Positions 28,079 to 36,045 of a stretch of DNA of 40,943 nt are shown here, piece after piece. Under the pieces are notes generated by a model that was given only the letters and a program-made list of their open reading frames with translations, was not told where the DNA came from and did not search any database. The position numbers and the translations under genes were made by a program. How positions within the stretch are numbered: the first letter of the stretch is position 1; each line of letters starts with the position of its first letter. The stretch is from Armatimonadota bacterium (lineage in GTDB: Bacteria > Sysuimicrobiota > Sysuimicrobiia > Sysuimicrobiales > Kaftiobacteriaceae), in assembly GCA_016193565.1 (NCBI GenBank), contig JACPRY010000024.1, positions 1 through 40,943 of the forward strand, in the 5' to 3' direction.

Positions 28079-28368
28079 AATCTCACGAGGATTCCTCTGC
28101 AGACCGCCGCGCGCGTTCGCGCCTGGCGTCTCGCAGGGGCTGGGGAGGGCGTCGCCCCACCCTTACCGTGACGGGCTTCGATAACGCCAGAAACGCCCGC
28201 CCGGCACCACGAATTTCGGAGTGAGAAGAGACCGGCCCGCGCCGGTCTCTTCCGCTTGTCCCGTCGAGCCACGTTAGTCCGCCTGATAGAAAAGTAGCGA
28301 GTTTTCGGCCAAATCGGTGCCAGGCACCGTTTCATAGCCAAATTGGTACCTGGCACCAATTTCCTGCC
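28079..28368. repeat. Dispersed repeat, copy 1 (long form, 290 bp)
   Basis: This stretch matches 31742-32030 at roughly nine bases in ten, and its right part (28199-28368) also matches 37587-37754. In order it contains a GC-rich left part, GCCCGGCACCA (28199-28209), a perfect 11-bp hairpin AAGAGACCGGC / GCCGGTCTCTT (28226-28251), then two related palindromes: GGTGCCAGGCACC (28316-28328) and GGTACCTGGCACC (28345-28357). All three copies end with CCTGCC. It lies in the gap between the HpaI aldolase and cyclase genes; the remaining bases of that gap (27797-28078, 28369-28483) hold nothing I recognise. Confidence 0.88.
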
Positions 28369-28483
28369 TCGGCCATCGACCCCGCGACCTCGAGGGAAGT
28401 GTAGGCTAACCTGTCTTCTTGGACGCTGCCGGGGAACTTTTCGATTGCTTCATGCGACTCTCTGCTGTGATGAGGATAAAGAA

Positions 28484-31162
28484 TTACGAATCAGCAAGTG
28501 CGAGCGCGACGGCCTGCTCCAGCGACATCGCACGCCCCTCAGCCCAGGCGGCCCGGAACGCTTGGTCGCCAAGCTTTGATCCCGCTACCGCAATGGTGCG
28601 ATCGTATCCATTCTGGTCGGTTCGGGGCAGGGGAGACCCCATGGTTTCCCGGAACTGGTTTACGGCTCCCAGCAATTGGGCAGCACGCGGAAACTGTCCC
28701 TGTGCTGCTGCCGCACCCGCCATTCCCTGCAGGCAACGGACCAGCCACCACATGTCTCTCAGTTCTGCAGCGGTTGTGAGCGCTTCTCGATATAAGGCCC
28801 CGGCCCGATCGTAGTTCTGGTCGTGTGCAGCGACGTTCCCGAGGCTCACGAGAGCGCGTGTCATTGCCACCTTATCCTTCTGCACTCGCGACGATGTCAG
28901 GCTCTCTTCGTAGAGCGCTCCGGCGCGACTGTATTGTTTAGCGCCTAGGGCGGCTTCACCGAGCAGGAGCAGTGCGTCGGCGGTAGCAGATCGATCCCCG
29001 AGGAGTCGCGAGAGGTGCAGGTATTCGTCTGCCAGCTGCGCAAGTCGCTCGTAGTCACCTATGTGCCACGCCACGTAGCCAAACTCGCGCAGTGAGGAGG
29101 CCAGTGTGCGCTGGTCCTGCGACCTTTTGGCGAGTTTTAGGCTTTCATCACACAACTGCGCGGGCCGGGTTGCATCGCCCATGTGCCAGAGCGTGTGGCC
29201 GAGAATGGCCAGGGCGATGGCCATCCCCTGCTGGTCTCCCTCTGCGCGGGCAATGGTGTGGGCCTCCTCGCAGAGCGCTGTTGCGCGTGCATAGTCGTCC
29301 TGCGTCAGAGCCATGTACCCGGCCCCGCTTAAAGCTCTAGCACGTAGAGAGGGAGACGCGTTTCCCGCCACACTCAGGGCACGTTCCAAAATGCTGCGTC
29401 CTTCACTTAGGTAGCCTCGGTGTACCCAGAACCGCCACATTGCTGTGGCAAGCTGCAGTCCGGCATTGGGCGCTGCTCCATCTAAAGCCCAATCGAGTGC
29501 AGTCCTCACGTTATCGTGCTCTTCCTCGATTCGCTCAAGCCACTGGTCGAATGTCGGTCCGTGGGGTGCGTAGTGCGGCTCCTCCGCCATCGCCAGGAAG
29601 AACTCCAGGTGCCGTCCCTGCAGCGCATCGGACTCGCCGGATGCAGAGAATTTCTCGCGCGCGTATTGCCGAATCGGTTCCAGCAGCCGGTACCGCACCC
29701 TGTCGTCCCGCCGCTCGGCAATGACCAGAGATTTTTCCACCAGACGAGTGAGGAGATTGACCACCTCTGGTGCCCTTGCGTCTTCCCCGCAGACTTTCTC
29801 GACAGCCTCTAGGGCGAAACCACCCGCAAAGACTCCCAATTGCCGGAGCAGTTGACGCTCCTCTCCGGACAGCAAGTCGTAACTCCAGTCCAGGGTGGCG
29901 CGAAGCGTCTGATGCTGCGGGAGTACGGTGCGGCCCCCGGCTGTGAGCAAGCGGAACTGATCGTCCAGTCTGGTCGCGATCTGCTCGACGGAAAGGGCCT
30001 TCAGGCGTGCCGCCGCCATCTCAATGGCTAGCGGTATGGGCAGCGCGGCCGCGGCCCGTTCAACAAATAGCCGTACTGCTTCAAACTGCGATATGGAAAC
30101 TGCGGACGTACGCCGCGAATCCGGAATCGAGAGCGAGGGAACGAGCCAGGCGGTCTCGCCCGCAACTCCGAGCGCTTCGCGGCTGGTTGCCAGGATCCGT
30201 AGATGAGCACAGGTACGCAGTAGTGAGTGTGCAAACTGTGCACAGGCCGCGATGAGATGCTCGCAGTTGTCCAGCACGAGGAGAAGACGTCTGGGGCCCA
30301 GAGAGTCTGCGAGGGTGGTGAGTACAGGACGGCCAGACTGCTCCCGGATCCCCAGCACCGCTGCAACGGTCTGAGGAACAAGTTCCGGATCGGGGAGCGC
30401 TGCGAGTTCCACCAACCAGACTCCGTCGGAGAACTCCTCCAGAACTTCCGCTGACACCTGGAGGGCCAGGCGAGTCTTGCCGACGCCACCCGCTCCAGTC
30501 AGAGTCAACAGACGCGTGGAGAAGAGTGCTTGCATGAGTTCATTGATTTCCCGCTCTCGCCCGACGAAACTAGTCAACTGGATTGGAAGATTATTGGGCA
30601 GAACGTTCAACGACCTTAGCCGAGGAAACTCGGCTGGAAGATCCGTGGCCACGAGTTGGAAAAGATGCTCCGGCCTGGCGAGGTCTTTCAGGCGATGTTC
30701 TCCAAGATTCCGCAGGGAGACGCCTTCGAGGAGATCGTTTCCAATCAGAACGCGTGTGGACTCTGACAGTAGGATTTGCCCTCCGTACCCTGCGGCGCAC
30801 ACGCGCGCTGCCCGGTGGACATCCATTCCGACATAGCCAGTGGTTGTAACCAGGGGCTCACCCGTATGCAGTCCCATCCGCACACGCAGCTCTACACCCT
30901 GAGGCCAGGAGTGTGCGGTGATTGCGCGCTGTGCTTCAAGCGCCGCCTGTGCAGCGTCTTTGGCGCGCGCAAAGGCGACAAAGAAGGCGTCGCCTTGGGT
31001 ATCGATTTCATGACCACCGTGTTTCTCGAAAGTTCCGCGCAGCAACCGGTGGTGTTGGGCTAGTACCCCTGCATATTGCTCGCGGAGGCGCTCGAGCAGC
31101 AGCGTTGATCCTTCGATGTCCGTAAAGAGGAAAGTGACTGTGCCGGTTGGCAGCCGAGGCAT
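28484..31162 (-). CDS. Multidomain regulator: adenylate-cyclase domain, STAND/NB-ARC-like ATPase, TPR-like repeats
   Basis: 892 residues from the ATG at 31162 (MPRLPTGTVTFLFTDIEGST). Residues 1-170 form a class III nucleotide cyclase domain with both metal Asp (FTDIEGS, DTQGDAFF); the usual Asn in the VNxAAR motif is His (GMDVHRAARV) and the base-specifying Lys seems replaced, as in a clade of signalling relatives. From about 200 there is an NTPase with Walker A LTGAGGVGKTRLAL, Walker B RRLLLVLDNCEH and ILATSREALGV. The stretch before PLAIEMAAARLKAL is about 22 residues short (junction near residue 371). From 560 onward it has helical TPR-like repeats. Such proteins are signal-dependent regulators; ligand and target are unknown. 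Confidence 0.82.
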   Translation of the reverse strand: MPRLPTGTVTFLFTDIEGSTLLLERLREQYAGVLAQHHRLLRGTFEKHGGHEIDTQGDAFFVAFARAKDAAQAALEAQRAITAHSWPQGVELRVRMGLHTGEPLVTTTGYVGMDVHRAARVCAAGYGGQILLSESTRVLIGNDLLEGVSLRNLGEHRLKDLARPEHLFQLVATDLPAEFPRLRSLNVLPNNLPIQLTSFVGREREINELMQALFSTRLLTLTGAGGVGKTRLALQVSAEVLEEFSDGVWLVELAALPDPELVPQTVAAVLGIREQSGRPVLTTLADSLGPRRLLLVLDNCEHLIAACAQFAHSLLRTCAHLRILATSREALGVAGETAWLVPSLSIPDSRRTSAVSISQFEAVRLFVERAAAALPIPLAIEMAAARLKALSVEQIATRLDDQFRLLTAGGRTVLPQHQTLRATLDWSYDLLSGEERQLLRQLGVFAGGFALEAVEKVCGEDARAPEVVNLLTRLVEKSLVIAERRDDRVRYRLLEPIRQYAREKFSASGESDALQGRHLEFFLAMAEEPHYAPHGPTFDQWLERIEEEHDNVRTALDWALDGAAPNAGLQLATAMWRFWVHRGYLSEGRSILERALSVAGNASPSLRARALSGAGYMALTQDDYARATALCEEAHTIARAEGDQQGMAIALAILGHTLWHMGDATRPAQLCDESLKLAKRSQDQRTLASSLREFGYVAWHIGDYERLAQLADEYLHLSRLLGDRSATADALLLLGEAALGAKQYSRAGALYEESLTSSRVQKDKVAMTRALVSLGNVAAHDQNYDRAGALYREALTTAAELRDMWWLVRCLQGMAGAAAAQGQFPRAAQLLGAVNQFRETMGSPLPRTDQNGYDRTIAVAGSKLGDQAFRAAWAEGRAMSLEQAVALALADS

Positions 31163-31381
31163 GGAAGGCCTCCGCACGGTCGTGCAAAGCGAGTTCGATG
31201 CTGCGCCTAGCCGTTTCCTTTGCTGGCGCACCCTCGCGGATACCTTCAAACCAGTTGCCCGAATCCGACCACGGAACAGAGTGCAGCGAATCGACATCCC
31301 TGCTACCGGATTGCTACCGGACGGCACGGAACGGGGCGGCACAGGACGACACAGGACGGGAAACTGTGCACCAAATTTGCA

Positions 31382-31420
31382 CGCAGGGGGTCGCGGGTTC
31401 AAATCCCGCCGTCTCCACCA
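31382..31420 (+). other. tRNA/tmRNA-like 3' end without a 5' half (possible attachment-site scar)
   Basis: A perfect T-arm (GCGGG, loop TTCAAAT, CCCGC) is followed by a 7-nt acceptor strand CGTCTCC, discriminator A and an encoded CCA. The 5' acceptor strand expected (GGAGACG) and the D and anticodon arms are not found upstream, so no complete tRNA can be folded. Such fragments are typical of integration sites, where an element carries or leaves a tRNA or tmRNA 3' end. The first 16 bases recur at 32031. Confidence 0.6.
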
Positions 31421-31464
31421 GAACCTCGCTGAGAAAATTGAACCCGCGACCCCGAGGGGGGAGC

Positions 31465-31483
31465 GGGGGAGCGCAGCTCCCCC
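31465..31483. other. Perfect hairpin GGGGGAGC-GCA-GCTCCCCC
   Basis: An 8-bp perfect stem with a 3-nt loop lies between the two tRNA-like 3' ends; a second hairpin of the same style is at 31554-31574. There is no T-run after it, so it is not a normal intrinsic terminator. The surrounding 570 bp (31163-31741) carry no protein gene that I can support. Confidence 0.5.
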
Positions 31484-31553
31484 AGGTGGTAAAGGGGGCA
31501 GCGAGCGCCAGAAGATCCTCGCTGATGATTCCCGATACCTCTGCGCGAGCGAT

Positions 31554-31574
31554 CCGGGGGACCTAGTCCCCCGG
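31554..31574. other. Perfect hairpin CCGGGGGAC-CTA-GTCCCCCGG
   Basis: A 9-bp perfect stem with a 3-nt loop, 27 bp before the second tRNA-like 3' end. It may be a remnant of a long variable arm or a recombination-associated structure; its function is not determined. Confidence 0.5.
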
Positions 31575-31600
31575 AGGAGGGAAGCGTAGCGACCGACGGG

Positions 31601-31627
31601 TTAGGGGTTCGAATCCCCTCGTGTCCA
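31601..31627 (+). other. Second tRNA-like 3' end without a 5' half
   Basis: A T-arm AGGGG, loop TTCGAAT, CCCCT is followed by the 7-nt acceptor strand CGTGTCC and discriminator A; CCA is not encoded. No matching 5' strand (GGACACG) is found upstream. With the fragment at 31382 this makes two different tRNA-like tails within 250 bp. Confidence 0.55.
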
Positions 31628-31741
31628 TGAGTTGCCATTGCCGAGAGAGGTTTGACGAGGTACTCGCTTTGGCAGGCGAAAACGCCGTATCAGGGTTTCC
31701 GCGCTCGTCTCCCTCCCAGACGCCGGCCTTTGATAGCTCTG

Positions 31742-32030
31742 ATCTCACAAGGTTGTCCCGGCAGACCGCTGCGCGCGTTCGCGCCTGGCGTCTTGCAGGG
31801 ACTGTGGAGGGCGTCGACCCACCCTTATCGTGACGGGCTTCGATAGCGCCAGAAACGCCCGCCCGGCACCACGAATTTCGGAGTGAGAAGAGACCGGCCC
31901 GCGCCGGTCTCTTCCGCTTGTCCCGTCGAGCCACGTTAGTCCGCCTGACAGAAAAGTAGCGAGTTTTCGGCCAAATCGGTGCCAGGCACCGTTTCACGGC
32001 CAAATTGGTACCTGGCACCAATTTCCTGCC
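31742..32030. repeat. Dispersed repeat, copy 2 (long form, 289 bp)
   Basis: It matches copy 1 along its whole length. GCCCGGCACCA is at 31861-31871, the 11-bp hairpin at 31888-31913 and the two palindromes at the right end, again stopping at CCTGCC. Immediately after it begins a 16-bp sequence that also occurs at 31382. The open frames that cross both copies on the minus strand are caused by the shared repeat and are not likely genes. Confidence 0.88.
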
Positions 32031-32046
32031 CGCAGGGGGTCGCGGG
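32031..32046. repeat. 16-bp direct repeat CGCAGGGGGTCGCGGG, second copy
   Basis: It is identical to 31382-31397 (the start of the first tRNA-like 3' end). The two copies bracket a 633-bp segment holding the second tRNA-like tail and repeat copy 2, abutting the end of copy 2. This could be an att-type or target duplication, or a rearrangement scar. Confidence 0.5.
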
Positions 32047-32074
32047 GGAGGTACTCCCATAGGCGGTAAAGGGC

Positions 32075-32213
32075 CCGGCCGAGCAGCGCGTCTACGACGA
32101 GCTCTATCAAGATTACCTGGCGCTCGCCCGGTATTTCGGCGAAGGGCGGCAACGATGTGATGAAGCGCCTGCGCCGGCTGGTGAAGGGCTCGCTATCAGG
32201 TGATCCGAATTAG
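32075..32213 (+). pseudogene. C-terminal remnant of an FGGY kinase, L-ribulokinase-like
   Basis: One frame reads PAEQRVYDELYQDYLALARY then FGEG, the pattern of the last helix region of AraB-type ribulokinases (Y..LY..Y..LH..FG). About two codons later the match continues in another frame as NDVMKRLRRLVKG to a stop at 32213. The frameshift is near 32150. Nothing upstream belongs to the kinase, so only its tail survives, beginning about 30 bp after repeat copy 2. Confidence 0.6.
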
Positions 32214-32250
32214 TCAGGGGGCCGTGAGAACGAGCTTCGGGGGGGTGGCC

Positions 32251-33168
32251 GTGGGCATCGAGCAGCGCTTAGGCGACGTCATTCTGCCCCTGCTGACACC
32301 GTTCGATGCCAGCGGAGAGATCGACGTCCCGACGCTCGGCGGCGTCATCGAGTACGTGCTGGCGCACCGCCTGTGCGACAGCCTGCTTACGGCCGGGACG
32401 ACAGGGGAGTTTTACGCCCTTTCGTTCAAGGAGCGCACCCGGCTGTTCGAGCAGACCCTGAATGTGGTCCGAAACCGGGTTCCCCTGGTCGCCGGGACCG
32501 GTGCCGTGACGACCCGGGACACCCTCCGGTTAACCGAACAGGCGGAGCGCCTCGGCTACGATGCCGTGGCGGTGATCGCGCCGTACTATAGCCGGCCTAC
32601 CCAGGAAGAACTCTACGAGCACTTCACCGCCGTGGCCCGTGCCACACGCCTGCCCATCATCGTCTACAACATTCCGCTCTTCACAGGGGTGAACGTGATG
32701 CCCGAGACGCTCGGGCGCATCGCCGAACAGCCGAACATCGTGGGCGTGAAGGATCAGGCCGGCGCGAATCCCGTGCAGGCGTCTGATTACCTGCGGGTCG
32801 CACCGCACCTGGCCGTCTACTCCGGGGACGATGCGATGACCCTGCAGGTCCTGGCCCAGGGCGGAGTGGGGGTTGTGAGCGGCGGCGCGCACGCGCTGGG
32901 GGATCTGATCAGAGAGATGATCAGGCGGTTCAAGGCCGGCGACGTGCGGGGGGCCACCGACCTGCATCACCGGATGATGCCGTTTCACCGGGCGCTGGGC
33001 GCCGGGGGGCGGGTCAACCCGATTCCCGCCATTCGCGAGGCGTTTAGCCTGGCGAGCGGCATCGACGTGGGTCCGCCACGGCGGCCTCTCTTGCCGCTGA
33101 GGGACGAAGAGCGGTCGCGGTTACGCAGCGTGCTGTCGCAACTTGAAAGGATGCAAGTAGGGAGGTGA
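32251..33168 (+). CDS. Dihydrodipicolinate synthase family (class I pyruvate aldolase)
   Basis: 305 residues from the GTG at 32251, preceded by GGGGGG with good spacing; GTG 32245 and GTG 32200 are in-frame alternatives. Family landmarks are ILPLLTPFDASGEIDVP, the carboxylate-binding GTTGEFYAL (residues 49-57), PYYSRPTQEELYEHF, the catalytic Tyr139 in IVYNIP and the Schiff-base Lys167 in VGVKDQAG. Members include DapA, N-acetylneuraminate lyase and KDG aldolase/dehydratase. Clustered with a TRAP transporter rather than with lysine genes, it is most likely a catabolic keto-acid aldolase. The first gene of the plus-strand TRAP operon. Confidence 0.88.
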   Translation: MGIEQRLGDVILPLLTPFDASGEIDVPTLGGVIEYVLAHRLCDSLLTAGTTGEFYALSFKERTRLFEQTLNVVRNRVPLVAGTGAVTTRDTLRLTEQAERLGYDAVAVIAPYYSRPTQEELYEHFTAVARATRLPIIVYNIPLFTGVNVMPETLGRIAEQPNIVGVKDQAGANPVQASDYLRVAPHLAVYSGDDAMTLQVLAQGGVGVVSGGAHALGDLIREMIRRFKAGDVRGATDLHHRMMPFHRALGAGGRVNPIPAIREAFSLASGIDVGPPRRPLLPLRDEERSRLRSVLSQLERMQVGR

Positions 33169-33247
33169 TGCGCGGTACCGAGACCCCATCGCGCTGGTTG
33201 GCGCGAGGGGATTCCATTGGGGGATCTCTCTGAAGGAGGCTGGGAGA

Positions 33248-34246
33248 ATGAGGCGCTTCGGAAGGCGCATACTCGCAGGCGCAGTGCTCACGACCCTCGT
33301 CCTGCTGGTCACCCTGCAGCCTCTGCAGGCGCAGCAGAAGATCGTCATCCGCTTCGGCACCAACAACCCGGTCGGCCACCCCGTGGACGTGGGCGCCAGG
33401 AAGGCCGCGGAGATCATCGCGCAGCGCTCCGGCGGCCGGATGGAGTTGCAGATCTTCCCGGGGGATCAACTGGGCAGCCAGGCTGAGCAGATGATCAACA
33501 CCATCCGCGGCACCCAGGACATGTGGTTCAGCAACCCGTCGTGGATGTCGCCGTACCTGGCCACCGTGGGCGTCCTGGAGGCCGCCTATCTATTCGCCGA
33601 TGTCGACCACATGTTCAAGATCATGAAGGGGCGCATTGGGCAGGAGTTGTTCAAGCAGCTCCCCAGCGCCACCAGCGTCCGCGTCGTCGACGTCTGGTAC
33701 TTGGGGACCCGCCACTTCACCACCAACAAGCCGTTCAAGACGCCGGCTGAGCTATCCAAGATGAAAATCCGGGTGCCGAACAACCCGATCTACATCGAGA
33801 ACCTGCGCTGCATGAGTGGGAACCCTGCGCCGATGGGGATCGGCGAAGTCTATCTGGCGATGAAGACCGGCGTGGTCGACGGTCAGGAGAACCCGTTCAC
33901 CAACATCAACGCCTTCAAGTTCTACGAGGTGGCCAAGTACCTGGTGCTGACCGGCCACCAGGTAGGACCGCTCATTCCGATCATTCATGAGAAAACCTGG
34001 CAAGCGCTCGGCCCCGACGGCCAGAAGATCCTGGTGCAGGCGTTCGAGGAGGGCGGGAAGGCCTCCAACGCCTTGGTTCTCAAGGATGAGGCCGAGTTGC
34101 AGAGCAAGTTCGTGGCGGCAGGCATGGAAGTCGTGAAGCCCGACATCGAGGCGTTCCGCGCAGCGGCGAAGCGCTGCCTGCCCGAGAAGTTTGGCAAGGT
34201 TTGGGGACAGGGCGTCTACGAGGCGATCTCGGCCGCGGGACGGTAA
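33248..34246 (+). CDS. dctP: TRAP transporter solute-binding subunit DctP
   Basis: 332 residues with a signal peptide (MRRFGRRILAGAVLTTLVLL ... LQAQQK). DctP-family landmarks follow: IVIRFGTNNPVGHPVDVGA, GGRMELQIFPGDQLGS, the conserved Arg-containing KMKIRVPNNPIYIE region (Arg binds the carboxylate of ligands) and EVYLAMKTGVVDGQENPFTN. A strong ribosome site (AAGGAGG) precedes the ATG. It delivers an organic acid to the DctQ/DctM membrane subunits next door. The flanking aldolase-family genes suggest a sugar acid or keto acid rather than C4-dicarboxylates (inference). Confidence 0.92.
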   Translation: MRRFGRRILAGAVLTTLVLLVTLQPLQAQQKIVIRFGTNNPVGHPVDVGARKAAEIIAQRSGGRMELQIFPGDQLGSQAEQMINTIRGTQDMWFSNPSWMSPYLATVGVLEAAYLFADVDHMFKIMKGRIGQELFKQLPSATSVRVVDVWYLGTRHFTTNKPFKTPAELSKMKIRVPNNPIYIENLRCMSGNPAPMGIGEVYLAMKTGVVDGQENPFTNINAFKFYEVAKYLVLTGHQVGPLIPIIHEKTWQALGPDGQKILVQAFEEGGKASNALVLKDEAELQSKFVAAGMEVVKPDIEAFRAAAKRCLPEKFGKVWGQGVYEAISAAGR

Positions 34247-34255
34247 GCCTGGCCG

Positions 34256-34759
34256 TTGACCTCCAAGCGTCCGCGTAGCAGCTGGCAGCGGTTCTGGGAG
34301 GGCGCCTTCCGTCTTGTCGAGCAAGGAGTGCCCTCCCTTGCGCTGTTTGTGATGTTCCTGGTCGTGGTCTACCAGGTCTTCATGCGCGACGTCCTGACGA
34401 AGCCGCCCACCTGGTCGGACGAACTGGCGCGCTACCTGTACATCTATCTCGTCTTCCTGGGCGCGGCCCACATCAGCCGGAAGCACGCCCATATTCGCAT
34501 GGACTTCCTGCCCACCAGGCTGCTGGGCCGTTCGCGGGCGCTGCTGCTCCTGGTCCACGAGGTCGTGATCATCGCGTTCCTGCTCTACGCCTTTCTGAGC
34601 GGCGTCACGTTCTACGCCTTCTACCACAAGATCCCGTCGCCGGCGATGGAGATGCCGTCCGGGTACCTTGTGGCCATCGTGCCCTTCGCATGCGTGCTCA
34701 TGCTCATTCACCACGGGAGTGCCGCGCTCGGACTGATCCAATCACTGAGGGCGCGCTAG
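34256..34759 (+). CDS. dctQ: TRAP transporter small permease DctQ
   Basis: 167 residues starting at a TTG 9 bp after the dctP stop. It has four membrane segments. The DctQ signature is visible: VYQVFMRDVLTKPPTWSDEL followed by ARYLYIYLVFLGAA and RKHAHIRMDF. It ends immediately before the ATG of the large permease. The subunit is required for Na+-driven TRAP transport and contacts DctM. Confidence 0.9.
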   Translation: MTSKRPRSSWQRFWEGAFRLVEQGVPSLALFVMFLVVVYQVFMRDVLTKPPTWSDELARYLYIYLVFLGAAHISRKHAHIRMDFLPTRLLGRSRALLLLVHEVVIIAFLLYAFLSGVTFYAFYHKIPSPAMEMPSGYLVAIVPFACVLMLIHHGSAALGLIQSLRAR

Positions 34760-36037
34760 ATGGAGAGGTGGATCCTGCTGGGAGTCGTCGCGGTGGGGTT
34801 CGCCTCCGGCCTGCCGGTGGCGTTCGCGCTCGGCGTGGGCTGCGCGATTTACATGGTGATGGTCGGCAACATCGACCTCACCATTGTCGCGGTGCGGATG
34901 ATCTTCGGCATCGACTCGTTCCTGCTGCTGTCAGTGCCGTTCTTCATCCTGGCGGCCGAGGTCATGAACACGTCGGGAACCACCAGGCGGATCTTCACCT
35001 TCGCGCAAGCGCTGGTCGGGCACATCCCCGGCGGCCTCGCGCACGTGAACGTCGTGAACAGCATGATCTTCGCGGGCATGTCTGGATCGGCCATCGCCGA
35101 CGCGGCCGGCGTGGGCATGATGGAAGTCGAGGCGATGGTGCAGGAAGGATACCCCAAGCCCTTTGCCGCCGCGCTCTCGACGGCCACCTCGACCATCGGA
35201 CCCATCATTCCGCCTAGCATTCCGATGGTGATCTACGGCTCGATCGCGCAGGTATCGGTTGGCGCGCTGTTTCTAGGAGGCATCATCCCCGGGATGATGA
35301 TGGGTCTGGCGATGATGGCCCTGGTGTATGTGCAGGCGCTGCAGCGGGGCTATCCGCGCGAGCCGCGCGTTGCGCTCCGCGGCTTCATCGCCGCGCTGCT
35401 GGCCGGCATCCCGCCGCTCCTGGCCCCGGCCATCCTCCTCGGCGGGATCTACACGGGCTTCTTCACCCCGACCGAGGCCGCAGCGGTCGCCGTCCTGTAT
35501 GCGCTGTTCCTGGGGATGGTGATCTACCGGGAGATCGGCTTGAAGCAGCTCCCGAAGTTGCTGCTGCGCGTCGTCGAGAACACGGCGATGATCATGTTCA
35601 TCGTCACGACCGCCTCGGTGTTCGGGTGGATCCTGGCCCGCGAGCAGATTCCCCAGACGATCGCGGCGGCCTTTCTCGAGGTCACGCGCAATCCGACTCT
35701 GATGCTGCTGATCCTGAACGTGCTCTTTCTCATCTTGGGCATGTTCATGGAGACCCTGGCGACTATGCTGATCTTCTTCCCCATCGTTGTGCCGATCATC
35801 CAGGCGGTCGGCATCGACCCGGTGCACTTCGGCGTGGTGGCCGTCTTGAACCTGATGATCGGGCTGCTGACGCCGCCCTTTGGCATGCTGCTTTTCCTGA
35901 TGAGCGGGCTCACCAAGCTGCCTATGGCGGAGATCCTGCGCGAGCTCGTCCCCTATATCGTGATCCTCATCGGCTGCCTGCTCCTCATTTCCATGGTCCC
36001 GCAGCTCGTGATGTTTGTGCCCAATCTGGTGCGGTAA
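34760..36037 (+). CDS. dctM: TRAP transporter large permease DctM
   Basis: 425 residues, normal for DctM/SiaM, with about 12 hydrophobic segments. Typical sequences are VPFFILAAEVMNTSGTTRRI, MSGSAIADAAGVGMMEVEAM, STIGPIIPPSIPMVIYG and TPPFGMLLFLMSGL. It begins at the base following the dctQ stop codon. It forms the elevator-type transport domain, driven by a sodium or proton gradient with DctP supplying the ligand. Confidence 0.93.
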   Translation: MERWILLGVVAVGFASGLPVAFALGVGCAIYMVMVGNIDLTIVAVRMIFGIDSFLLLSVPFFILAAEVMNTSGTTRRIFTFAQALVGHIPGGLAHVNVVNSMIFAGMSGSAIADAAGVGMMEVEAMVQEGYPKPFAAALSTATSTIGPIIPPSIPMVIYGSIAQVSVGALFLGGIIPGMMMGLAMMALVYVQALQRGYPREPRVALRGFIAALLAGIPPLLAPAILLGGIYTGFFTPTEAAAVAVLYALFLGMVIYREIGLKQLPKLLLRVVENTAMIMFIVTTASVFGWILAREQIPQTIAAAFLEVTRNPTLMLLILNVLFLILGMFMETLATMLIFFPIVVPIIQAVGIDPVHFGVVAVLNLMIGLLTPPFGMLLFLMSGLTKLPMAEILRELVPYIVILIGCLLLISMVPQLVMFVPNLVR

Positions 36038-36045
36038 GCGAAGGC

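Noticed and set aside
31300-31420. Complete tRNA or tmRNA gene
   Set aside because: No 5' acceptor strand GGAGACG, D-arm or proper anticodon arm was found; a 5-7-5 hairpin at about 31367-31383 lacks the invariant T33.
31116-31589. Plus-strand frame over the tRNA-like tails
   Set aside because: Its most protein-like piece (AGGRGFKSRRLHQN) is the usual artefact of translating a tRNA T-arm.
31563-32060. Minus-strand frame similar to one at 27958-28359, suggesting a conserved protein family
   Set aside because: The similarity comes entirely from the DNA repeat copies (hairpin and palindromes); there is no ribosome site or protein-like composition.
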